Shown in pieces: positions 1 to 7,582 of a stretch of DNA of 34,256 nt. Position 1 is the stretch's first letter; each line of letters begins with the position of its first letter. Under the pieces are notes generated by a model. That model searched no databases and had not been told where the DNA came from. It saw only the letters and a list, made by a program, of their open reading frames with translations. Position numbers and translations under genes: made by a program. This DNA is from DASPWW01 sp035637595 (lineage in GTDB: Bacteria; Actinomycetota; Thermoleophilia; Solirubrobacterales; 70-9), in NCBI GenBank assembly GCA_035637595.1, contig DASPWW010000039.1, forward strand, positions 1-34,256. Direction: 5' to 3'.

Positions 1-55
1 CGTCGCGTACTCTTAGACGCGGAGTCGAGAATGACGAGCCAGACGAGCCAGAACG

Positions 56-1063
56 ATGCCGAACCTCCCGAAGCCCAGGCTGCGCCGTGCGCGGGCGGGA
101 TCAGAGCTCGTCTCGCCCGCCCCCGCTGAGCAGCGCCAAAAGCCCAACGTCGAGGAGATCGCGGGCGAGGGCCTGCGCTGGATCAAGATCGAGCGCCCCT
201 CGCAACTCGAGTGGGGATGGCTCGAGGAGCACTTCGAGTTCCACGCCCTCGACCTCGAGGACGTGCTGTCGCGCAACCAGCGTCCCAAGATCGACGAGTA
301 CCCCGACTACCTGTTCATCGTCCTGCACTTCCCGGTCTTCGATCCGACGGTCGGAAGGCTCAACGCCGGCGAGCTCGACATCTTCGTCGGCCCCGATTTC
401 CTGATCACAATCCCCAACCAGCCCCTGCAGCCGGTCGAGTACCTGTTCGAACGCTGTCGTGCGAAGGAGGAGCTGCGCGAGCAGATCTTCGCGCGGGGCT
501 CGGGCTACCTGCTCTACCGCATCGTCGACGACTCGTTCGACTATTGCTTCCCGATGCTGCGCAAGATCGGCAACAAGCTCGACGCGATCGAGGAGGAGAT
601 CTTCTCGGGACGCGCCGAGGAGATCGTGCGCGACATCTCGAACGCCAAGCAGGAGATCATCAACTTCCGCAAGGTGATCCGCCCCCAGCGCTCCGTGCTG
701 CGCGACCTCGAGCGCGTCAAGAATCGCTTCCTCGCCCCCGACCTCGACCTGGAGATCTACTTCGACGACATCGTCGACGCGCACGAGCGGATCTGGGACA
801 TGCTCGAGAACTACAAGGAGGTCGTCGAGGCGCTCGAGGAGACCAACGAGTCGGTGATCTCGCACCGTGTCAACGACATCCTGCGAGTCCTGACCGCGAT
901 CAGCGTCATCGTCCTCCCGCTGACGCTGGTCGCGAGCATCTGGGGGATGAACGTCGGCGTCCCGGGCGAGGGAGACACCGGGGCCTTCTACGCCGTGATC
1001 GGCGTGATGGTCGTGATCCTGGTGGGCATGCTGACTTTCTTCCGGCGCCGCGGCTGGCTCTAG
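56..1063 (+). CDS. corA: CorA-family divalent cation (Mg2+/Co2+) transporter
   Basis: This 335-residue protein has the CorA layout: a long acidic, helical cytoplasmic domain (about residues 1-270) followed by two C-terminal membrane segments. The first membrane helix ends in the signature Gly-Met-Asn (in SIWGMNVG). A short periplasmic loop follows, then a second helix ending in the basic tail FFRRRGWL. CorA proteins form homopentamers that let Mg2+ (or Co2+/Ni2+) into the cell; the GMN loop is the selectivity filter. The loop after GMN is short (VGVPGEGDTG) and lacks the MPEL motif of classical CorA, so the exact ion is uncertain. The ATG at 56 is the first in-frame start. An ATG at 31 is out of frame and soon stops. 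The first 30 residues are basic and poorly conserved, so the true start could lie further downstream. It appears to be a single-gene unit. Confidence 0.9.
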   Translation: MPNLPKPRLRRARAGSELVSPAPAEQRQKPNVEEIAGEGLRWIKIERPSQLEWGWLEEHFEFHALDLEDVLSRNQRPKIDEYPDYLFIVLHFPVFDPTVGRLNAGELDIFVGPDFLITIPNQPLQPVEYLFERCRAKEELREQIFARGSGYLLYRIVDDSFDYCFPMLRKIGNKLDAIEEEIFSGRAEEIVRDISNAKQEIINFRKVIRPQRSVLRDLERVKNRFLAPDLDLEIYFDDIVDAHERIWDMLENYKEVVEALEETNESVISHRVNDILRVLTAISVIVLPLTLVASIWGMNVGVPGEGDTGAFYAVIGVMVVILVGMLTFFRRRGWL

Positions 1064-1142
1064 AGGCTTAGGGGCCTTCTCCGCAAATAGCGGGGTTCGG
1101 GCCGGCCAACCGTCCGCAATCGGGCATACCCTGCCCCGTTCC

Positions 1143-1814
1143 GTGGCCGACCGGATCCACTATCGGACGGCGCCGCCGCGTGCGCTGCGCATCCCCGCGC
1201 GAGTCAAGCTCGGCGCTGCCGTCGCGGTCTGCTCGGCGATCGCCGCGGGGCTGTTCGGCGCGTCGCGGCTTCCGGCCGTGCTCGGCGGCGATGGTGGATC
1301 GCTGGGGGCCCACAGCGCCGCCGCCGCCGGAGGCAACGGACGCGTCGACGTCGGAACCGCGGCGTCGGTGACCGCGGGCCCGTACTTCCCCGTCAAGGGT
1401 GAGCACGACTTCGGCGGCCCCGAGGGCCGCTTCGGTTCCTGGCGCGGCGGTCGGCGCCACGAGGGTCAGGATGTCTTCGCGAAGGCCGGCACTCCGCTCG
1501 TCGCGGTGCGAACCGGCATCGTCATAGACGAGGGGAGCGAGAACAGCGCCTACTCGGGCGGCCGCGGAAACTACATCGCCATCTACAGCGAGCTCGACGA
1601 CCGCACCTATGTGTACTTCCACATGCGACACCGCTCGCCGCTGCGCAGCGGCGATCCGGTCGCCGCGGGCGATCCGGTCGGCGAGGTCGGCTGCACCGGC
1701 TCGTGCTGGGGCAACCATCTCCACTTCGAGATCCGGCTCGGCCACGGAGTCGACGGCAAGCCGATCGATCCCCTCCCCATGCTCCGCGACTGGCCTGCCG
1801 CGGGCGGCGGCTGA
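1143..1814 (+). CDS. M23-family metallopeptidase (LytM/murein endopeptidase type), membrane-anchored or secreted
   Basis: The 223-residue product has an N-terminal hydrophobic segment (about residues 20-45, LGAAVAVCSAIAAGLFGAS) that would act as a signal anchor, then a low-complexity Gly/Ala linker and a C-terminal M23 domain. The zinc-site motifs are present: HEGQD (H-x3-D), the core YFHMRH and the terminal HLHFE. Family members cleave peptide cross-links in peptidoglycan or act as scaffolds for other hydrolases. All metal ligands look intact, so it is probably active. The start is GTG. A TACCCT hexamer at 1127-1132 lies 10 nt upstream and could be a -10 element, but the spacing is longer than at the other leaderless-type starts here. 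The substrate bond cannot be told from sequence. Confidence 0.88.
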   Translation: MADRIHYRTAPPRALRIPARVKLGAAVAVCSAIAAGLFGASRLPAVLGGDGGSLGAHSAAAAGGNGRVDVGTAASVTAGPYFPVKGEHDFGGPEGRFGSWRGGRRHEGQDVFAKAGTPLVAVRTGIVIDEGSENSAYSGGRGNYIAIYSELDDRTYVYFHMRHRSPLRSGDPVAAGDPVGEVGCTGSCWGNHLHFEIRLGHGVDGKPIDPLPMLRDWPAAGGG

Positions 1815-1862
1815 CGCGTCAGGCGCGTCATCCGCGTGCGCGGGGTCGTGGAACTGCCCATC

Positions 1863-1868
1863 TAGGAT
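1863..1868 (+). promoter_or_regulatory. Putative -10 hexamer (TAGGAT) for a leaderless HIT-phosphohexomutase-MBL operon
   Basis: TAGGAT fits the TANNNT -10 pattern and ends 6 nt before the GTG at 1875, so transcription would begin at or next to the start codon. No convincing -35 element is visible. Confidence 0.45.
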
Positions 1869-1874
1869 GAGGCG

Positions 1875-2366
1875 GTGGCCAACCACCGTATCTGGGCCCC
1901 GTGGCGGCTCGACTATGTGAAGGACGCCTCCAAGGACAGCGAGGCGGCCTGCATCTTCTGCGCCAAGCCGGCGGCCGACGATGACGAGGCGAACCTGATC
2001 GTCCACCGCGGTGAGCTGTGCTTCGTGATCCTCAACCTGTTCCCGTACACGAACGGGCACCTGATGGTCGCGCCATACGAGCACGTCGCGACGCTGCCCG
2101 AGCTCGACGCCGGGACCGTCGCGGAGATGATGGGGCTCACTCAGCGGGCGATGGCGATCCTCGAGCAGGAGTACGAGCCGCACGGCTACAACGTCGGCTT
2201 CAACCAGGGCCGCGTCGCGGGCGCGGGGGTCGAGCACCACATCCACATGCACGTGGTGCCGCGCTGGGGCGGCGACACCAACTTCATGCCGGTCCTCGCC
2301 GACACCAGGGTCATGCCCCAGTCGCTCGAGCAGAGCTACGCGGCGCTCAAGGGCAGGTTCCGCTGA
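1875..2366 (+). CDS. HIT-domain hydrolase, Ap4A phosphorylase-like
   Basis: A 163-residue histidine-triad protein. It has the N-terminal CIFC pair (zinc-binding in this branch), the core PYTNGHLMVAPYEHV and the triad HIHMHVVPRW. Its start (ANHRIWAPWRLDYV) resembles the actinobacterial Ap4A phosphorylase group typified by Mycobacterium Rv2613c, which breaks down diadenosine tetraphosphate; that is a family assignment, not proof of substrate. In many actinobacteria this gene sits close to the pdxST/ruv block, as here. The GTG start lies 6 nt after a -10-like hexamer. The stop TGA overlaps the ATG of the next gene (TGATG), so the two are probably translationally coupled. Confidence 0.88.
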   Translation: MANHRIWAPWRLDYVKDASKDSEAACIFCAKPAADDDEANLIVHRGELCFVILNLFPYTNGHLMVAPYEHVATLPELDAGTVAEMMGLTQRAMAILEQEYEPHGYNVGFNQGRVAGAGVEHHIHMHVVPRWGGDTNFMPVLADTRVMPQSLEQSYAALKGRFR

Positions 2367-3742
2367 TGGGGACGGTCGCCGTCCCCGCCGGCATCTTCAA
2401 GGCCTACGACATCCGGGGGCTCTACGGCGAGGAGATGAACGGCGAGACCGCCGAGCTGATCGGGCGGGCGTTCGCGCGCGTCCTGGCCGGGCTGCGTCGC
2501 AAGCCGACGTCCGAGCTGCGCATCGGCCTTGGGCACGACATGCGTCTCACCGCGCCGGAGATGGCGGGCCGGTTACGCGACGGCCTCGTTGCCGAGGGGG
2601 TTCGAGTCCTCGATGCGGGGATGGTCGCGACGGAGATGCTCTATTTCCTGGTCGGGTCGCGCGAGCTCGACGGCGGCGCCATGGTCACGGCGTCGCACAA
2701 CCCCAAGGCGTGGACCGGGGTGAAGCTCGTCCGCGAGGGAGCGCTCGCGCTGTCCGGCGATGCCGGGATCGGCGAGGTGCGGGCCGAGATCGAGCGCGGT
2801 ATGCCCGAGCCCCCCGGCGGCGGCGCGGTCGAGGACGTGGACGTCCACGAGGCCTTCCACCGCCACGCGCTGTCGTTCATCGACCCCAAGAAGATCAGCC
2901 GCCTCAAGGTCGTCGTCGACGGCGGCAACGGCATGGCGGGCCCGATGGTCGGGCCGCTGCTCGAGCGCCTCGACCTCGACCTGGCCACCACCTACTGGAA
3001 GCCCGACGGCCGGTTTCCCGACCATGAGCCCAACCCGCTGCTGCCAGAGAACCGCCGGTTCGTGATCGACCGCGTGCTCGCGGACGGAGCGGACCTCGGG
3101 ATCGCCTGGGACGGCGACGCCGATCGGTGCTTCTTCATCGACGACACCGGGACATTCGTCGACGGCGACTTCCTGACCGCCATGCTGGCCTCCTCGATGC
3201 TGCGGAAGGACCCGGGGGCGGACGTCGTCTACGACGTCCGCGCCAGCCGCGCCGTCCCCGACACCGTCATCGAGCACGGCGGCACGCCGCACGTCAATCG
3301 CGTCGGCCACGCGTTCTTCAAGCTCGCGATGCGCGAGCGCGGGGCGGCGTTCGGCGGCGAGGTCTCGGGCCACTACTACTTCCGCGACTTCTGGTGCGCC
3401 GACTCGGGGACCATCCCGGCGTTGCTGGTCCTCGAGCTGCTCTCGATCGAGGGCAAGCCGCTTTCGGAGCTGGTCGGCTCCTACCGCGAGCGCTACTTCA
3501 TCTCGGGCGAGATCAACTCCGAGGTCTCCGATCAGGACGCCAAGATGCGCGAGATCGCCGAGACCTATTCCGACGGCGAGGTGTCGTGGCTCGACGGCGT
3601 CTCGGTCGACTACCCGGAGTGGCACTTCAACGTGCGGCCGTCGAACACCGAGCCGCTGCTGCGGCTCAACCTCGAGTCGCTCGTCTCCCAGCAGGACATG
3701 GAGCGCAAGCGGGATCAGGTCCTCGAGCTGATCCGGTCGTGA
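2366..3742 (+). CDS. manB: Phosphomannomutase/phosphoglucomutase (alpha-D-phosphohexomutase)
   Basis: A 458-residue alpha-D-phosphohexomutase with all four signature loops: the phosphoserine loop TASHNPKAWTG (about residue 110), the Mg2+ loop DGDADRC (about 250), the sugar-specificity loop GEVSGHYYFRD (about 330) and the phosphate-binding loop RPSNTEPLLRLN near the C-terminus. The GEVSGHYYF form is typical of enzymes that use both mannose and glucose phosphates. They interconvert the 6- and 1-phosphates to feed GDP-mannose or UDP-glucose synthesis for glycans. The ATG at 2366 overlaps the upstream stop by one base. The frame stays open upstream inside the HIT gene, but that stretch is a shadow. 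The TGA stop overlaps the GTG of the next gene. Confidence 0.93.
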   Translation: MGTVAVPAGIFKAYDIRGLYGEEMNGETAELIGRAFARVLAGLRRKPTSELRIGLGHDMRLTAPEMAGRLRDGLVAEGVRVLDAGMVATEMLYFLVGSRELDGGAMVTASHNPKAWTGVKLVREGALALSGDAGIGEVRAEIERGMPEPPGGGAVEDVDVHEAFHRHALSFIDPKKISRLKVVVDGGNGMAGPMVGPLLERLDLDLATTYWKPDGRFPDHEPNPLLPENRRFVIDRVLADGADLGIAWDGDADRCFFIDDTGTFVDGDFLTAMLASSMLRKDPGADVVYDVRASRAVPDTVIEHGGTPHVNRVGHAFFKLAMRERGAAFGGEVSGHYYFRDFWCADSGTIPALLVLELLSIEGKPLSELVGSYRERYFISGEINSEVSDQDAKMREIAETYSDGEVSWLDGVSVDYPEWHFNVRPSNTEPLLRLNLESLVSQQDMERKRDQVLELIRS

Positions 3743-4770
3743 CCCCCGACGAGGCGCTCGAGCGCGCCGCCGAGGCGGGGATCCGCCGGCTTCGCATCCC
3801 GACCCCGTTCATGGTCGGCCGCGTCAACTGCTACCTGATCGAGGACGATCCGCTGACCCTCGTCGACACGGGCCCGAACTCGGGCAAGGCTCTCGACGAG
3901 CTCGAGCATCAGCTCGGTGACCTGGGGCACTCGATCGAGGAGCTCGAGCTAGTCGTCCTCACCCATCAGCACATCGACCACCTGGGGTTGGTCGAGATCA
4001 TCGCCTCGCGGTCGGGGGCCGACGTCGCGGCGCTCGACGCCGCGGCGCCGTTGATGGAGAGCTTTGGCGACCGCGCCGAGCGCGACGACGAGTTCGCCGC
4101 CGCGCTGATGCTGCGCCACGGTATTCCCGAGGACCTGGTCTACGCGCTTCAGAGCGTGTCGCGCAGCTTCCGGGCCTGGGGCGCGAGGGCGAACGTGACG
4201 AGGCCGCTGCGTGACGGCGAGCCGCTCGAGCTGCGCGACCGCACGCTCGAAGTCCAGCACCGGCCGGGGCACAGCCCCTCGGACACGGTCTTCTGGGACC
4301 CGGAGCGGCGCATCCTGATCGCCGCCGACCACCTGATCGCGCACATCTCCTCCAATCCCCTGATCACGCCGCCGCTCGACGGCTCGGCAGAACGCACCCA
4401 GGCGCTGGTCACGTACATCGACTCGCTGCGCAGGACCCGCGAGCTGCCGGCCGAGATCGTGCTGCCGGGCCACGGCGACCCCGTCACCGACCACGTGACG
4501 TTGATCGACGAGCGGTTCGCGCTTCACCAGCGGCGCGCCCTGAAGATCCACGCGCTGATCGCCGAGCGCCCCCGGACCGGGTACGAGATCGCCCAGGCCC
4601 TGTGGGGAAACGTCGCCGTCACCCAGGCTTTCCTCACCCTCTCGGAGGTGGTCGGGCACGTCGACCTGCTGATCAACGCCGGGCGGGTGCGCGAGGTCAC
4701 GGACGGCGACGTCGTGCGCTACGAGGCGACCGGTGCGGGCGAGGGTAACCCTCTGCTGGGCCAGGGTTAG
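3739..4770 (+). CDS. Metallo-beta-lactamase-fold hydrolase with C-terminal winged-helix region (LACTB2-like)
   Basis: A 343-residue MBL-fold protein. The metal-binding motif HQHIDH is near residue 75. Further ligands are probably the His in HRPGHSPSD, the Asp in AADHLIAH and the His in LPGHGDPV. The last ~90 residues, after the MBL core, look like the small winged-helix tail of the LACTB2/glyoxalase-II-like group (RTGYEIAQALWG). Members include endoribonucleases and thioester hydrolases, so the reaction is unresolved. The GTG start lies inside the end of the phosphohexomutase gene (GTGA), indicating translational coupling. The open frame upstream of 3739 is an artefact of GC-rich DNA. Confidence 0.85.
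   Translation: MTPDEALERAAEAGIRRLRIPTPFMVGRVNCYLIEDDPLTLVDTGPNSGKALDELEHQLGDLGHSIEELELVVLTHQHIDHLGLVEIIASRSGADVAALDAAAPLMESFGDRAERDDEFAAALMLRHGIPEDLVYALQSVSRSFRAWGARANVTRPLRDGEPLELRDRTLEVQHRPGHSPSDTVFWDPERRILIAADHLIAHISSNPLITPPLDGSAERTQALVTYIDSLRRTRELPAEIVLPGHGDPVTDHVTLIDERFALHQRRALKIHALIAERPRTGYEIAQALWGNVAVTQAFLTLSEVVGHVDLLINAGRVREVTDGDVVRYEATGAGEGNPLLGQG
4746..4769 (+). promoter_or_regulatory. 7-bp perfect inverted repeat at the end of the MBL gene
   Basis: TAACCCT (4746-4752) and AGGGTTA (4763-4769) are perfect inverted arms with a 10-nt centre. The repeat reaches into the stop codon of the MBL gene and ends just before the lipid-kinase start. It could be an operator or a weak hairpin. 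There is no T-tract and the role is unknown. Confidence 0.25.
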
Positions 4771-4773
4771 CGT

Positions 4774-5805
4774 GTGGGCACGAATGAGCGCCGAATGAGC
4801 ACCGCCACCGCCGCTCCCCCTCGCACCGAGGCCGCCACGAGCGCCTCCCGCGTGCCCGCGACCTCCGCCAAGCCGCGGATGCTGGTGATCGTCAACCCGT
4901 ACGCGACGACCGTCTCGGACCGGCTCAAGAACCTCGTGGTCTACGCGCTTCAGAGCCGCTACGAGGTGACGGCGGTGGACACGGAGGCTCGCGCCCACGC
5001 GATCGAGATCGGACGCGAGGCCCGCGACGGCAGCTACGACATCGTCGTCGCCTTCGGCGGCGACGGGACGCTCAACGAGGTCGCGAACGGGCTCGCGGGG
5101 ACCGGCGTCCCGATCTCGGTGCTGCCCGGGGGATCGACCAACGTCGTCTGCCGCACCCTGGGGATCCCCAAGGACGTCGTCGACGCAACCGAGCACCTGC
5201 TCGGCCTCGCGGACGACCTGCGCCCGCGCCGCATCGACCTCGGCACCGCCGACGGGCGGCGCTTCGTGTTCGCGTGCGGCGCCGGCCTCGACGCCGCGGT
5301 CGTCAAGCGGGTGGACGCCAACCCTCGCCTCAAGGCGCGGGCCGGGGAGTGGTACTTCACCTGGGCCGCGGTCTCGGCGTTCTCGCGCCAGTACCTGCGC
5401 AACCCGGTTCGCCTGCGGCTCGACGTCGGGGAGGCCGAAGCCGAGGGCATCACGGCGGTGATCCAGAACTCGGATCCCTACACGTACTTCCGCGAGCAGG
5501 CGGTCCGGGTCTGCCACGGCGCCGCGCTCGACGACGGCGTCCTTTCGATGGCGATGCTGGGCCGGGCGGCCGTTCGCGACATGCCGACGATCGCCGCGCG
5601 GGTGCTGTCGGACCGGTTCCGCACCGCCGACCACCGCCAGATCGACCACTTCGAGTCGGTCACCAGCGGCCGTCTCGCGTCGACGTCGGTGGACGAGGGA
5701 GGCAGGGCCCGGCCATTCCCGCTCCAGGTCGACGGCGACTACATCGGCGACTTCACCGAGATCGAGCTGGGGATCGAGCCCCAAGCGCTCACCGTCGTCG
5801 CCTGA
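4774..5805 (+). CDS. Diacylglycerol kinase/YegS-type lipid kinase family protein
   Basis: A 343-residue DAGK-catalytic-domain protein. It shows the nucleotide-binding elements of the family: VIVNPYATT at the start of the fold (about residue 40), the signature FGGDGTLNEVANGL (about 95) and LPGGSTNVVCRTLGIP (about 115), followed by a C-terminal beta-rich domain. Such enzymes phosphorylate diacylglycerol or related lipids at the inner membrane face; in actinobacteria some relatives act on glycolipid precursors. The GTG at 4774 is used here, but an in-frame ATG at 4795 (STATAAPPR...) is equally possible, since the first 35 residues are low-complexity. It follows the MBL gene by 3 nt. Confidence 0.87.
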   Translation: MGTNERRMSTATAAPPRTEAATSASRVPATSAKPRMLVIVNPYATTVSDRLKNLVVYALQSRYEVTAVDTEARAHAIEIGREARDGSYDIVVAFGGDGTLNEVANGLAGTGVPISVLPGGSTNVVCRTLGIPKDVVDATEHLLGLADDLRPRRIDLGTADGRRFVFACGAGLDAAVVKRVDANPRLKARAGEWYFTWAAVSAFSRQYLRNPVRLRLDVGEAEAEGITAVIQNSDPYTYFREQAVRVCHGAALDDGVLSMAMLGRAAVRDMPTIAARVLSDRFRTADHRQIDHFESVTSGRLASTSVDEGGRARPFPLQVDGDYIGDFTEIELGIEPQALTVVA

Positions 5806-5813
5806 CCCGCGGG

Positions 5814-5819
5814 TAACCT
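5814..5819 (+). promoter_or_regulatory. Putative -10 hexamer (TAACCT), leaderless start of the second HIT gene
   Basis: TAACCT ends exactly 7 nt before the GTG at 5827. No Shine-Dalgarno sequence lies between them. The geometry matches other operon heads in the window. Confidence 0.45.
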
Positions 5820-5826
5820 CGGCCGC

Positions 5827-6258
5827 GTGAACGAGGGCTGTGCGTTCTGCCGCATCGTCGCCGGCGAGGAGCCGAACTCGGTCGTCTTCGAGGACGAGGT
5901 CTCCGTCGCGTTCCTCGACAGCCGGCCGCTGTTTCCGGGCCACACCCTGCTCGTCCCGCGTGAGCATCACGAGACGCTCTGGGACCTGCCGTCAGACCTG
6001 ATCGAGCCGCTGTTCGCGAACGTGCGACTGCTGTCGCAGGCGGTTCGCGACGCGATGGGCGCGCAGGGCTGCTTCGTGGCCGCCAACAACGTGGTCAGCC
6101 AATCCGTTCCCCACCTCCACGTCCACGTGGTCCCCCGAAACCGCAAGGACGGCCTACGCGGCTTCTTCTGGCCGCGCCGCAAGTACGAGGGCGCGGACCA
6201 CCTGGCCGAGACGGCGGCGCGCGTTCGCGAGGCGATCGCTCGTCTCGCAGCGGATTGA
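5827..6258 (+). CDS. HIT-family nucleotide-binding hydrolase (HINT-like)
   Basis: A 143-residue histidine-triad protein with CAFC near the N-terminus, the strand FPGHTLLVPREHHETL and the triad HLHVHVVPR. After the triad it has the segment GFFWPRRKY typical of actinobacterial HIT proteins. HINT-type proteins hydrolyse AMP-lysine/phosphoramidate-like nucleotides in vitro; the natural substrate is unknown. It is a distinct paralogue of the HIT gene at 1875 (different length and surroundings). The GTG start is 7 nt downstream of a -10-like hexamer. Confidence 0.88.
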   Translation: MNEGCAFCRIVAGEEPNSVVFEDEVSVAFLDSRPLFPGHTLLVPREHHETLWDLPSDLIEPLFANVRLLSQAVRDAMGAQGCFVAANNVVSQSVPHLHVHVVPRNRKDGLRGFFWPRRKYEGADHLAETAARVREAIARLAAD

Positions 6259-6279
6259 GGCCGGTAGGGGCTGCCCCCG

Positions 6280-6300
6280 CCGCGGCGAGCGGTCCCGCGG
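6280..6300. terminator. Hairpin between convergent genes (candidate bidirectional terminator)
   Basis: CCGCGG (6280-6285) and CCGCGG (6295-6300) form a 6-bp GC stem with a 9-nt loop, midway between the stop of the HIT gene (6258) and the stop of the convergent glycosyltransferase (6318). There is no T-tract, which is common in high-GC actinobacteria. Confidence 0.3.
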
Positions 6301-6317
6301 GCGATGGGTGGCGCTAT

Positions 6318-7148
6318 CTACGTGCTATTGCTCGAGCGATAGCCGGCGTTGTGCGCGGCCAGGCTGAGGCCGTCCAGCGCCCGGTAGCTCGCCTCGTCGA
6401 GATCGCCGCGCGCCCACAACAACCCCGCGTCGCGGACGGCGCGCCCCAGCTCGGGCCAAAGCGGCCAGCGCGGAGCGATCCCGAGATATCTGCGATTGAG
6501 CCACCGGGCCCCCGCCGCGTATCGGGCGACCGTGCGCAGGTAGGCGACCAGGCTCTCGGCGTGCGGGTGCTCGACCGTCGCGCCCGGGCGCAGCTCGAGC
6601 TTGAAGCCAGCCGCCTGGAGGCGCCGGCACAGGTCCACGTCGCCGCCGGAGCGAATCCCCTCCTCGAAGCCGCCGACGCGCTCGAACGCGGCGCGGCGCA
6701 CCAGGATGTTCCCGGTCGGCGCGGTCGGCACGCCCCCGGGCTCCTGGGGGATCGCCAGGAAGGCGCGTGCCCGCGCGTAGCGCGCGGCGTGCGCACGCTG
6801 GCCGGGCGGGGGGATGATCCGCCCCGCCAGCGCCCCGCAGCGCTCATCGATCAGCTCGAAAAAGTAGGAGTCGAGGAGGTCCGGCGCCGGAGCGCAATCG
6901 GCGTCCATGAACAGGATCCATTCACGGCGTGCGAGGCGCGCACCGACGTTGCGGGCGTGATAGGAGGAGCGCTCCCGCGTCGCGTGCGCGACCCTGACCG
7001 CACCGTCGAGCGCTCCCGACACGACGTCACGCGCGTTGTTGTCGACGACGATCAGCTCGTCATCGGGCCCACGATGCAGCCGCGCCAGCGCCACCCCGAG
7101 GCGCTGGGCGTCGGCGCCGCCGCCGACGAACGGAATCACGACGCTCAC
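6318..7148 (-). CDS. Family 2 glycosyltransferase
   Basis: A 276-residue GT-A-fold protein. It starts with SVVIPFVGGGADAQRL, followed by the nucleotide-sugar site DELIVVDNNA and the metal-binding DxD motif in FMDADCAP (about residue 95). The acceptor-side motif comes later as GGFEEGIRSGGDVDLCRR. These are hallmarks of inverting GT2 enzymes that transfer sugars from UDP- or GDP-sugars onto glycans or lipids on the cytoplasmic side. No membrane helices are evident. The GTG start lies 19 nt after the NTF2-like gene stop, so it is probably the last gene of a recJ-rel operon. Donor and acceptor cannot be predicted. Confidence 0.85.
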   Translation of the reverse strand: MSVVIPFVGGGADAQRLGVALARLHRGPDDELIVVDNNARDVVSGALDGAVRVAHATRERSSYHARNVGARLARREWILFMDADCAPAPDLLDSYFFELIDERCGALAGRIIPPPGQRAHAARYARARAFLAIPQEPGGVPTAPTGNILVRRAAFERVGGFEEGIRSGGDVDLCRRLQAAGFKLELRPGATVEHPHAESLVAYLRTVARYAAGARWLNRRYLGIAPRWPLWPELGRAVRDAGLLWARGDLDEASYRALDGLSLAAHNAGYRSSNST

Positions 7149-7167
7149 CGGCGGGCGGATCGCCCGC

Positions 7168-7557
7168 TCAGGGCGCGTCGAGCGCCTCCTGGGGGTCGAG
7201 GAACTCCTCGACCTTGACGATGACCCCTTCGCTGAAGTGATTGACGAACGCTATTGGGACCACCACGTCGGCGCCGCTCCCCGCCCCGACTCCTCTGACC
7301 CGGCCGATCGCGATCACGCGATCCCCGCGCTCGAATATCTCGTCGACCTCGAGACGCAGGCCCTCGAGCGTCTCCATCCAATCGGCCATGTAGGCGCGCA
7401 GCTCCTCGAGCCCGCGGATAGTCCGCGAGGCGGGATGCTCCCGGGCGATCACCCACTCGATGTCGGGATGCAGCCCGCGCTCGGTCGTCGGCCAGTCGCC
7501 GCGGTTCATGGCCTCGATCCCGTCCCGGACCACCTCGACGTTGGCCCCGGTCATCAC
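7168..7557 (-). CDS. SnoaL/NTF2-like small protein
   Basis: A 129-residue protein with the SnoaL-like/NTF2 pattern: an N-terminal helix (VEVVRDGIEAMNRGDW), an acidic stretch HPDIEWVI, then strands with ERGDRVIAIGRVRG and ending VNHFSEGVIVKVEEFLD. This alpha+beta barrel serves as polyketide cyclase, isomerase or simple binding domain, so function is open. The start is a GTG at 7557 or the adjacent ATG at 7554. It lies 25 nt downstream of rel, with no own promoter visible, so co-transcription with rel is likely. Confidence 0.75.
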   Translation of the reverse strand: MMTGANVEVVRDGIEAMNRGDWPTTERGLHPDIEWVIAREHPASRTIRGLEELRAYMADWMETLEGLRLEVDEIFERGDRVIAIGRVRGVGAGSGADVVVPIAFVNHFSEGVIVKVEEFLDPQEALDAP

Positions 7558-7582
7558 AGACGCTGGGCCCAGGGCTCGGCGG

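Noticed and set aside
2590..2615. GGTTCGAGTCC motif resembling a tRNA T-loop
   Set aside because: It lies in the phosphohexomutase coding sequence and no cloverleaf can be drawn around it.
3949..5970. A 673-residue open frame on the minus strand opposite the MBL and lipid-kinase genes
   Set aside because: It is antisense to two clearly conserved genes; its sequence is Arg/Asp/Val-rich with no domain, as expected from high-GC codon shadows.
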